Positions 6,535-12,522 of a DNA stretch of 12,522 bases are shown piece by piece. The notes under the pieces are model-generated. The model was not told the DNA's origin and did no database searches. It saw nothing but the letters and a program-made list of their open reading frames with translations. Made by a program: the position numbers and the translations under genes. This DNA comes from Deltaproteobacteria bacterium UBA6967 (GTDB lineage Bacteria; SAR324; NAC60-12). How positions within the stretch are numbered: position 1 is the first letter of the stretch; each line of letters begins with the position of its first letter. The DNA is taken from the NCBI GenBank assembly GCA_002450295.1, contig DJYX01000237.1, positions 832-13,353 on the forward strand, given 5' to 3'.

Positions 6535-7710
6535 ATGGAGAAAGGTTTTTTTGTTTATGCTTGGGATCTGGCAGAGGAAGGCCCCAAGTCAGCGCTGGCG
6601 AAGATTCAAGAACTTGGAGCCAATACGGTTTGTCTGGCCTCCAGCTATCACGCTGGTAAGTTTACGCGTCCCCGGGCCAAGCAGAAAATCTACTTTCCTG
6701 TGGATGGGACGGTCTATTTTGAACCGAATCGGCAACTCTACAGAAGTATTCAGCCCAAGCGAAATCCGGTCTTGGATCAGTACGATTTCTTTCGGGATTG
6801 GCCAAAGTACAACAAGGATTTGCGACTCAAGGCCTGGACCGTCTGTACCCATAACAGTCCGCAGGGATTGGAGCATCCGGAACTTTGTGTCAGGAATGCT
6901 TTTGGGGATCCCTACATCTACAATCTCTGCCCGGCCAATGACGAAGTGCAGCACTATGTGCGGGCGCTGTGTCAGGACCTCGCATCGATCGAGAGCGTGG
7001 AGTGCATTACCCTGGAGACTCCGGGATACCTGCCTTTCTGGCATGGCTATCACCATGAGTTTGGTTTTGTACCCCTGGACTTTCAGGCACAGGCCCTGTT
7101 GGCGCTTTGCTTCTCAGCGGATACCAAGCGTAAGGCGATTTCCTTCGGGGTGAATGCTGACAGGCTGCAGAATTGGGTCGTGGGGCGTCTGAATCAGTTC
7201 TTTGCTTCTGGGGTCTACCCGAAGGAGTCGATGGCGATGCACTGGTTCCTCGCAGACTTGATTCAGGAGCCTGATCTGATGGCCTATCTCCGAGCTCAGG
7301 AGCAGATTGTTGCTGAGTTGATCAAGTCGGTTCGAGATGTGTTGCCCAAGCATGTACGCCTGAATCTGATCCCCACAGTACAACGCCCCACAGCAGGTTG
7401 CTGGGTGGAGGGAACTGGATTGACGAAACTATCAGAGCTTTTTGATGGGGTTGATTCCTGTGCGTATCAGAATGGAGCCGACGAAATTTTCATGGACTCC
7501 TGGGATGTGCGCCGCCGTGTGGGCGATGAGGTTCCCCTGAGCTTCATTCTGCGCCCTGCTCCCCCCGATTTGGACAGCAAGACCCAACTACTCAGCGCGG
7601 TCGAACAACTCAAGACGCTTCAACCGTGTGGGATCAGCTTCTACAATTATGGTTTTCTACCAGAACCCAACCTGCTCTGGGCTCAGGAAGCCTTTGCTTT
7701 GTTGGATTGA
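6535..7710 (+). CDS. Uncharacterised protein with a TIM-barrel, glycoside-hydrolase-like pattern
   Basis: 391 aa. I do not recognise a named family with known function. The N-terminal FFVYAWDL, then GANTVCLASSYH (28-39), an aromatic- and Pro-rich segment (about 50-90), WTVCTHNSPQ (101-110), a C-x-RNAFGDPYIYNLCP stretch (118-133) and ITLETPGYLPFWHGYHH (158-174) suggest beta-strand ends of a (beta/alpha)8 barrel, with E161 in a place suited to a catalytic acid. The C-terminal GISFYNYGFLPEP also resembles a last barrel strand. The pattern recalls clan GH-A-like or family-10-like sugar enzymes without matching one. No signal peptide, so it would act in the cytoplasm on an imported compound. A strong AAGGAG (6523-6528) lies 6 nt before the ATG, 14 nt after the amidohydrolase stop, showing the two are co-transcribed. 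The barrel reading is inference; a sugar isomerase-like or non-catalytic role is possible. Confidence 0.75.
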   Translation: MEKGFFVYAWDLAEEGPKSALAKIQELGANTVCLASSYHAGKFTRPRAKQKIYFPVDGTVYFEPNRQLYRSIQPKRNPVLDQYDFFRDWPKYNKDLRLKAWTVCTHNSPQGLEHPELCVRNAFGDPYIYNLCPANDEVQHYVRALCQDLASIESVECITLETPGYLPFWHGYHHEFGFVPLDFQAQALLALCFSADTKRKAISFGVNADRLQNWVVGRLNQFFASGVYPKESMAMHWFLADLIQEPDLMAYLRAQEQIVAELIKSVRDVLPKHVRLNLIPTVQRPTAGCWVEGTGLTKLSELFDGVDSCAYQNGADEIFMDSWDVRRRVGDEVPLSFILRPAPPDLDSKTQLLSAVEQLKTLQPCGISFYNYGFLPEPNLLWAQEAFALLD

Positions 7711-7758
7711 CTCATCTCGATGAAATATTGATTCACCTGTCGATAAGAAAGGGAAGGT

Positions 7759-8544
7759 ATGCAGCGTTATGCAGGAAAGAACGTGCTTATCAGTGGAGGA
7801 GGTTCTGGGATTGGCCATGCCATCTGTCTGAGATTGGCCGCTGAAGGAGCCAACATCATCCTGATTGACAAGGATCTCAAGGAAGGTCAGTCCGTCGAGC
7901 AAGAGCTGAAGCTACAGAACACCAAGGTGCTCTTCGTTCAGGCTGATATCACCAGCGAAGCTGACGTTGAGAAAGTTCATAAGGAAGCGACCCTGTTCTT
8001 TGGTACCATTGACGTGCTGGTCAATAATGCGGGGGCAGCCTTTGCTGAAAACTACGCGATGACTACGTTGGAAAACTGGAACCAGGATATTGCCCTGAAT
8101 CTGACCGGCCATTACATGTTGACCCGTCTCTTCCTGCCAGATATGGAAGCCCAGGGCAAAGGTGCGATTACCAACATTTCTTCGGTCAATGGTGCCCAGT
8201 CTTTCGGGAATCCTGCTTACAGCGCAGCCAAGGCTGGGGTGATCTCCTTCACACAGACTTTGGCAATTGAATATGGTCCAAAAGGCATTCGTGCTAATGT
8301 AGTGTTACCAGGAACAATCGAAACACCGGTTTGGCAAACCCGTAAGGATTCAAGACCTGAGGTTTTTGAGTTAGTTAAGGGTTGGTATCCAGTTGGTCGA
8401 GTTGGTCGACCTGAAGACATCGCGGCTGCGGTCGCTTTCCTCAGTGCGGATGAAGCGAGCTTCGTCAACGGAGCTTCCTTGAATGTCGATGGCGGGTTGA
8501 CCGCTGGGAATTTCCGGATGATCAAAGACATCACTGGAGAGTAG
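7759..8544 (+). CDS. Short-chain dehydrogenase/reductase (SDR), classical type
   Basis: 261 aa. It has all classical SDR marks: the cofactor loop GGGSGIG (13-19), an Asp at the end of the second strand (D37 in LIDKD) that favours NAD(H) over NADP(H), ADI at 62-64, NNAG (89-92), Ser141/142, Y154-SAA-K158, and the C-terminal NVDGGLTAG (242-250). The loop between the catalytic Ser and Tyr is about one residue shorter than usual. Likely reaction: oxidation of a sugar, sugar lactol or sugar-acid hydroxyl, or the reverse reduction. The substrate cannot be told from sequence. A GGGAAGG stretch directly before the ATG may serve as ribosome site. It is 48 nt after the preceding gene and 65 nt before the GH172 gene, on the same strand, so it is probably in the same transcript. 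In this setting it could supply the acid that the divergent dehydratases use. Confidence 0.9.
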   Translation: MQRYAGKNVLISGGGSGIGHAICLRLAAEGANIILIDKDLKEGQSVEQELKLQNTKVLFVQADITSEADVEKVHKEATLFFGTIDVLVNNAGAAFAENYAMTTLENWNQDIALNLTGHYMLTRLFLPDMEAQGKGAITNISSVNGAQSFGNPAYSAAKAGVISFTQTLAIEYGPKGIRANVVLPGTIETPVWQTRKDSRPEVFELVKGWYPVGRVGRPEDIAAAVAFLSADEASFVNGASLNVDGGLTAGNFRMIKDITGE

Positions 8545-8609
8545 CAACAGCGGTTTCTGCCGGATGTAAGATGCGAGTGTGAGGAGCATAAATCAGACAA
8601 AGGGTATTT

Positions 8610-9668
8610 ATGAATTTGAATAATCTAAGTGTTCTCGATAATTCAATATCTAGATCCATCAGTCCAGAGAACTTTACTGGTGATAAGGGCCAGGGTGGAC
8701 GAGCCACCACGGGTACGGGTGAAGACTGTGCGAGGGATCTTGGTCCAGGTTGGAAAATATCTCCTTCGGTCAAGATCCAAAGTGGGCAGATCTTTGAGTT
8801 GGCTGTGATTGAGGGTCCGGGGACGATCGAGCAGATTTGGATGACTCCCACAGGCAATTGGCGCTTCAGCATCCTGCGTTTTTATTGGGATGATCAGGAG
8901 TATCCAGCTGTGGAGTGTCCAGTCGGAGACTTTTTCGCTTGTGGCTGGGGCAAGTTTGCGCCGGTTTCCTCACTGGCGGTTTGTGTGAATCCTGGGAGTG
9001 CATTTAACTGCTACTGGCCGATGCCTTTTGCCAAGCGTTGTCGGATCACGCTGGAAAACATCGGGGACGAGGAGATGACGCTGTACTATCAGATCAACTA
9101 CTCTCTCGGTGAGATCAGTCCACAGGCTGGATATTTCCATGCACAGTTTCGCCGGGTCAATCCGTTGCCCTACAAAACCGACTACACGATTCTGGACGGA
9201 GTGCAGGGGAAGGGACGCTATGTAGGTACTTACCTGGCTTGGGGAGTCAACAACTCAGGCTGGTGGGGTGAAGGCGAGATTAAATTTTTCCTTGATGGCG
9301 ACGAAGAGTTTCCCTCCATTTGTGGAACAGGGACTGAGGATTACTTTTGTGGATCCTATAATTTTGAAAACAAGGAAACGAAGCAGTACCAAGAATTCTC
9401 TACTGCTTATGCCGGCCTACCCCAGATCCTGCGGCCTGATGGAGTGTATCGTTCTCAAACTCGCTTTGGTATGTACCGCTGGCACATCACGGATCCCATT
9501 CGTTTTGACGAAGATCTACTTGTAACCATACAGGCTCTTGGTTGGCGCAATGATCGGCGCTACCTGCCGCTGCAGGATGACATTGCCTCAGTAGCCTACT
9601 GGTACCAAACTCTTCCAAGTGAGCAGTTTCCCAAGTTGCCCGACAAGGATTATTTGGAGATCATTTGA
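8610..9668 (+). CDS. DUF2961 / GH172-family glycoside hydrolase
   Basis: 352 aa, a single-domain size typical of DUF2961. Diagnostic motifs are RATTGTGEDCARDLGPGWK (31-49), GPGTIEQIWMT (69-79), WWGEGEIKFFLDGD (218-231) and CGTGTEDYFCGSYNF (238-252). The Glu residues in GEGE (E221/E223) and GTGTEDY (E243) are the best candidates for the catalytic pair known in GH172, where the founding enzyme acts on alpha-fructofuranosyl links of difructose anhydride; related enzymes act on arabinofuranosides. No signal peptide is seen, so it would cleave an imported small glycoside in the cytoplasm. AGGG (8601-8604) precedes the ATG by 5 nt. It is the last clearly metabolic gene of the plus-strand run and gives the strongest hint that the pathway starts from a glycoside. 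Confidence 0.88.
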   Translation: MNLNNLSVLDNSISRSISPENFTGDKGQGGRATTGTGEDCARDLGPGWKISPSVKIQSGQIFELAVIEGPGTIEQIWMTPTGNWRFSILRFYWDDQEYPAVECPVGDFFACGWGKFAPVSSLAVCVNPGSAFNCYWPMPFAKRCRITLENIGDEEMTLYYQINYSLGEISPQAGYFHAQFRRVNPLPYKTDYTILDGVQGKGRYVGTYLAWGVNNSGWWGEGEIKFFLDGDEEFPSICGTGTEDYFCGSYNFENKETKQYQEFSTAYAGLPQILRPDGVYRSQTRFGMYRWHITDPIRFDEDLLVTIQALGWRNDRRYLPLQDDIASVAYWYQTLPSEQFPKLPDKDYLEII

Positions 9669-9711
9669 TCAGCTACTTCAAGTCCGTTGGTAGTCAAAAA
9701 AAGAGGAGAAA

Positions 9712-10143
9712 TTGAGTCTTTTGCTTCGCTCAAAAGATAACCCTGGCAATGAAGACCTGAATAGGCTTTTCAGGGCTGCTTGGTCAAACCACTCTCCTAG
9801 GGACTTTCAGCCTGTGCTTCGTCAAAGTCTTACCTATATCAGTGCTTATGTCGACGGACACCTGATTGGTTTTGTAAATGTGGCTTGGGACGGCGGAAAA
9901 CATGCGTTTCTCATGGATACTACTGTACATCCGGATCATCAGAGGTGTGGAATTGGGAAGCAGTTGGTGCGCGAAGCGGTATCACTGGCTAGCGAGCTTG
10001 GGATAGAATGGGTTCATGTTGATTACAAGCCGCCTTTTAAACGGTTTTATGAGAGTTGCGGTTTTCAACCTACGAATGCTGGCTTGTATCATTTGGAAAA
10101 GCGCGGTGTGACAAAAAAAGATGTTCAGAAAATCACTGCCTAG
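9712..10143 (+). CDS. GNAT-family N-acetyltransferase, small, TTG start
   Basis: 143 aa. The acetyl-CoA pyrophosphate loop is Q77-R-C-G-I-G82, preceded by the strand MDTTVHP (68-74) that is typical of motif A, and followed by VHVDYKPPFKRFYESCGF (101-118), the usual motif B with an F-Y-x-x-x-G-F turn. It should transfer acetyl from acetyl-CoA to an amine of a small molecule or protein; the acceptor is not evident. No ATG exists in the first third of the frame. TTG at 9712 follows GAGGAG (9703-9708) by only 3 nt, and TTG at 9721 follows by 12 nt; either is possible, and the frame is closed by a stop at 9691. It lies 43 nt after the GH172 gene on the same strand but has its own ribosome site, so membership in the catabolic operon is uncertain. 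Confidence 0.82.
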   Translation: MSLLLRSKDNPGNEDLNRLFRAAWSNHSPRDFQPVLRQSLTYISAYVDGHLIGFVNVAWDGGKHAFLMDTTVHPDHQRCGIGKQLVREAVSLASELGIEWVHVDYKPPFKRFYESCGFQPTNAGLYHLEKRGVTKKDVQKITA

Positions 10144-10153
10144 TAGGTCTGGT

Positions 10154-10173
10154 CTGTGGGAAACTTTCCACAG
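10154..10173 (+). terminator. Hairpin after the acetyltransferase gene, possible terminator
   Basis: CTGTGG at 10154-10159 pairs with CCACAG at 10168-10173, and the stem can extend by a G-T and two A-T pairs. It begins 10 nt after the acetyltransferase stop. There is no T-run directly after it, so it is not a standard intrinsic terminator. It may be a 3'-end stabilising hairpin or a weak terminator of the plus-strand run. Confidence 0.35.
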
Positions 10174-10346
10174 GGTAAATCTTGTTAAAAAGTGGCTGAA
10201 TTTATTTGTTGATCTACTAATAAATACTGAATAGTTTTTTCTAAAAATTATTCTTTGATTACATCTTAAGAATTTGAGCTTTATGAGCAGGAAAATCATT
10301 GAATCCACCAAAAGATTAAAACATATCAATCTTAACAAGAGGCAAA

Positions 10347-12221
10347 ATGACAAATAGTGAATTTCCACTTTTTGATCGTCGTCCTAAAAGAAAATTAGCA
10401 GCTATTCTGGCCGCAGATGTAGTTGGTTTCAGCAAAATGATGGGTGAAAATGAGGACCGTACCTTGAGTAATCTCAAGGCATGTCGTGAGATTACTGACG
10501 GAGCAATTAGGGAGCACCATGGGAGAGTTTTTGGGACAGCGGGAGACTCGATCATTGCTGAATTTGCAAGCCCTGTTGACGCAATCCTTGCAGCAGTGGA
10601 GTTTCAAAGAAATTTGCGTGATCGCAACTTAACAGTAACCCCTGAAAACCAAATGCAGTTTCGAGTTGGACTGAATCTTGGGGACGTGATAGTTGAGGGA
10701 GACAATCTATTTGGTGATGGAGTAAACGTTGCTGCCCGTCTTGAACCACTTGCGAAACCTGGTGGGATTTGTATTTCGGGTAAGTTTCATGACGAGGTAC
10801 ACCGCAAGCTCGAGCTGATTTTTGAAAATGTTGGCCCTAGAGAGGTAAAAAATATTGATAACCCAGTTCAAACTTATGATGTCATTCTCGATCCGGATGC
10901 AGAAAAATCTTCACTGACGAAATCAAGCAGTGTCAGCGAAAACAGAAAGGTTGAAGCTGCTTCTATCTTACCTAATCAGCGGCCTGAAAATTTTAAACCT
11001 AGAATCATGCTTTTCCCATTTCGAAACTTAAATAACCAAGAAGACAATGAATTTTTAGTCGATGGGATTGTCGACGATATAATTACAGAATTATCAATGA
11101 TCAATTCTATAGAGGTGATGTCTAGAGAAACTACATTTGATTTGAAAGAAAAGAATTTTGAGATAAAGGAGTTAACTGAAAAGTATAATTTAAGTTATTT
11201 CGTTACAGGAAGTATTAGATCCGCAGGAAAAAAAGTACGAGTAAATGCTGAATTGACTGATCCAACAGGCCATGGATCATTATGGTCTGCAAGATTTGAC
11301 AAAATAATGGATGATGTGTTCGAGATTCAGGATGAGCTAGTTAGAAAAATTTCTGACTCAGTTTTAAATGAAATTGAAGTGACTAGCTTGAATAGGGCAA
11401 AGCGAAAGCCTACGGAAGATCTCAACTCTTACGAGTTTTTACTAAGAGGAAAATTCCACAAAAAAAAGAAGAATAAGGAAGATCAAAATATTGCAGTTGA
11501 GATGTTTACCAAAGCTATTGAATACGATCCTGAAAATGGAAGGGCTTATGCTGAGAAATGCTGCACTTTGGCTGGCGGACTAAGCGATGAGAATTTGTTT
11601 CCGCTTTCCAATGATCAAATTTGGGATAATATCCACAGTCTTTTGGGGCAAGCGTATGAACTAACGAATCAAGATTGGGATTGTCACCGCATGCTATGTG
11701 GCGTAAATATGCATTTTGAAAAATATGATGAGGCCGAAAGATATGGAAGAAAAGGATACGAACTCAACCCCAACAGTCCTGGAATGCTACATAAATATGG
11801 TCAATCTTTAGTTTTCAATGGTGACTTAGAACAAGGGCTCAGTATTTTAAATAAGGCGATAGAGCTTGATCCCTTAGGACAAAGTATTATGGATACTTTA
11901 GTGTGGGCGAATTATGCAGCTGAAAACTATGAGAAATGTTTAGAATTTAAGCCTCTAAGTAAGCACTTTACTCCTAGTACCTGGATATTAAGAATTGCTT
12001 GTTTAGGAGCACTTTACCGAGAGCAGGAAAGAAATGAAGAAGTGAAATCATTCATAGATTTGCATGGCAGAGCAGAAATGAGTAAAGAACTAGCTAACCT
12101 TAAATTCAACAATGCTGAAATTGAGAATAAAATTCGTCTGTTAGTAAATAATGAAGCTGCCTTACAAGCTAGAGTTGAGACTAATGAAGCAGAAGACATG
12201 ATTCCTGGTCAGATCAACTAA
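10347..12221 (+). CDS. Class III adenylate/guanylate cyclase-domain protein with TolB-like and TPR regions
   Basis: 624 aa, apparently cytosolic, with no membrane segment. The cyclase domain (about 14-180) has AADVVGFSKMM with metal-binding D24, GTAGDSIIAEF with D67, and GDGVNVAARLEPL with N127 and R131, the transition-state Asn/Arg pair. The Lys that selects adenine in many class III cyclases, four residues before D67, is Gly63, so the nucleotide preference is unclear. A linker rich in Ser/Lys (about 183-215) leads to a TolB N-terminal-like domain (about 218-345: IMLFPFRNLNN, DGIVDDIITELS, YFVTGSIRSAGKKVRVNAEL). The C-terminal half (about 360-520) contains TPR-like helices, for example AVEMFTKAIEYDPENGRAYAE and LSILNKAIELDP. 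Such proteins are thought to make cyclic nucleotide in response to partners bound by the TPR part. The gene is more AT-rich than the catabolic genes upstream and stands alone after a 203-nt gap. Start: MTNSEFP after AAGAGG (10336-10341), 5 nt from the ATG. Confidence 0.9.
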   Translation: MTNSEFPLFDRRPKRKLAAILAADVVGFSKMMGENEDRTLSNLKACREITDGAIREHHGRVFGTAGDSIIAEFASPVDAILAAVEFQRNLRDRNLTVTPENQMQFRVGLNLGDVIVEGDNLFGDGVNVAARLEPLAKPGGICISGKFHDEVHRKLELIFENVGPREVKNIDNPVQTYDVILDPDAEKSSLTKSSSVSENRKVEAASILPNQRPENFKPRIMLFPFRNLNNQEDNEFLVDGIVDDIITELSMINSIEVMSRETTFDLKEKNFEIKELTEKYNLSYFVTGSIRSAGKKVRVNAELTDPTGHGSLWSARFDKIMDDVFEIQDELVRKISDSVLNEIEVTSLNRAKRKPTEDLNSYEFLLRGKFHKKKKNKEDQNIAVEMFTKAIEYDPENGRAYAEKCCTLAGGLSDENLFPLSNDQIWDNIHSLLGQAYELTNQDWDCHRMLCGVNMHFEKYDEAERYGRKGYELNPNSPGMLHKYGQSLVFNGDLEQGLSILNKAIELDPLGQSIMDTLVWANYAAENYEKCLEFKPLSKHFTPSTWILRIACLGALYREQERNEEVKSFIDLHGRAEMSKELANLKFNNAEIENKIRLLVNNEAALQARVETNEAEDMIPGQIN

Positions 12222-12242
12222 AAAATATAAAATTCATATTTT
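12222..12242. terminator. AT-only inverted repeat between convergent genes, possible two-way terminator
   Basis: AAAATAT at 12222-12228 pairs with ATATTTT at 12236-12242 with a 7-nt loop, starting directly after the cyclase stop codon. It lies between two convergent genes, where a shared terminator is expected. The stem has no G-C pair and would be weak, so confidence is low. Confidence 0.28.
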
Positions 12243-12306
12243 CAATACTTGATTTCCATAAGAATGAGAGACAATTAAAAAATAGGTAAAAGGAATCTTT
12301 ATTGAT

Positions 12307-12522
12307 TTATGAATTAGAAAAATTTATCAGTGTCTTTCTGAGGAAGAACCAAGTGATCAGCGCTCCACTCGCTGTTGTGAGGCAGATCCCTGCCCAGATG
12401 CCATTCAAGCTGTAACCTAGCAAATCTGAGAAGATCCAAAAAAAGATGACAGGTGCAACAATGAGCCTGTAGATACTGAGTATCATGCCAAACATCGGCT
12501 TCTTGAGACCCTGCAAGACGGA
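12307..12522 (-). CDS. MATE-family efflux transporter, C-terminal part only
   Basis: The last 71 codons of a gene that enters from the right edge; the frame is open to base 12522. The protein end reads SVLQGLKKPMFG, then two hydrophobic segments, MILSIYRLIVAPVIFFWIF and a second after GYSLNGIWAGI, ending in FFLRKTLINFSNS. The LQGLKKP turn followed by these two helices is the typical last part of MATE (multi-antimicrobial extrusion) transporters, which pump drugs or metabolites out against Na+ or H+. Because the start is missing, an intact protein cannot be shown. It converges on the cyclase gene with 85 nt between the stops. Substrate unknown. Confidence 0.72.
   Translation of the reverse strand, partial: SVLQGLKKPMFGMILSIYRLIVAPVIFFWIFSDLLGYSLNGIWAGICLTTASGALITWFFLRKTLINFSNS

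Noticed and set aside
1..12522. CRISPR arrays, tRNA or rRNA genes, insertion sequences, anti-phage systems
   Set aside because: No regular repeats, RNA gene signatures, transposase or known defence-protein motifs were seen on either strand.

Overview
The window looks like chromosomal DNA of an uncultivated or little-studied Gram-negative bacterium. The coding style fits a proteobacterium: dense operons, clear Shine-Dalgarno sites, a class III cyclase fused to TolB-like and TPR regions, and many sugar-acid enzymes. A SAR324-like or alphaproteobacterial lineage is only a guess, because no rRNA or marker gene is present. There are no tRNAs, rRNAs, CRISPR arrays, insertion sequences or phage genes that I can see.

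Positions 1-4757 hold a minus-strand run of five genes. In transcription order they are an enolase-superfamily (mandelate racemase type) enzyme, a PLP enzyme of the D-serine dehydratase / D-threonine aldolase fold, a second enolase-superfamily enzyme, an RraA/HMG-aldolase-like protein, and the start of a mannonate dehydratase (UxuA)-like gene cut by the left edge. The last three are separated by only 5 and 1 nt. Positions 4758-5374 form a 617-bp divergent control region with several inverted repeats. Positions 5375-9668 hold a plus-strand run: a COG3964-type amidohydrolase/deacetylase, an uncharacterised TIM-barrel-like protein, a short-chain dehydrogenase, and a DUF2961/GH172 glycoside hydrolase. 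A small GNAT acetyltransferase follows at 9712.

The two arms together read as a divergent catabolic cluster for an unusual, possibly acylated, glycoside or sugar acid. A plausible order (inference) is glycoside cleavage (GH172), removal of an acyl or cyclic group (amidohydrolase), oxidation of the sugar (SDR), dehydration to a 2-keto-3-deoxy acid (enolase-superfamily or UxuA-like enzymes), and aldol cleavage (RraA-like). A separate PLP enzyme may act on a D-hydroxyamino acid. No transporter, regulator or kinase lies inside the window, so the substrate cannot be read from it.

From about 10144 the sequence becomes visibly more AT-rich. It holds a 624-aa cyclase/TolB-like/TPR protein and, converging on it, the C-terminal end of a MATE-family transporter cut by the right edge. 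These two look unrelated to the catabolic cluster.
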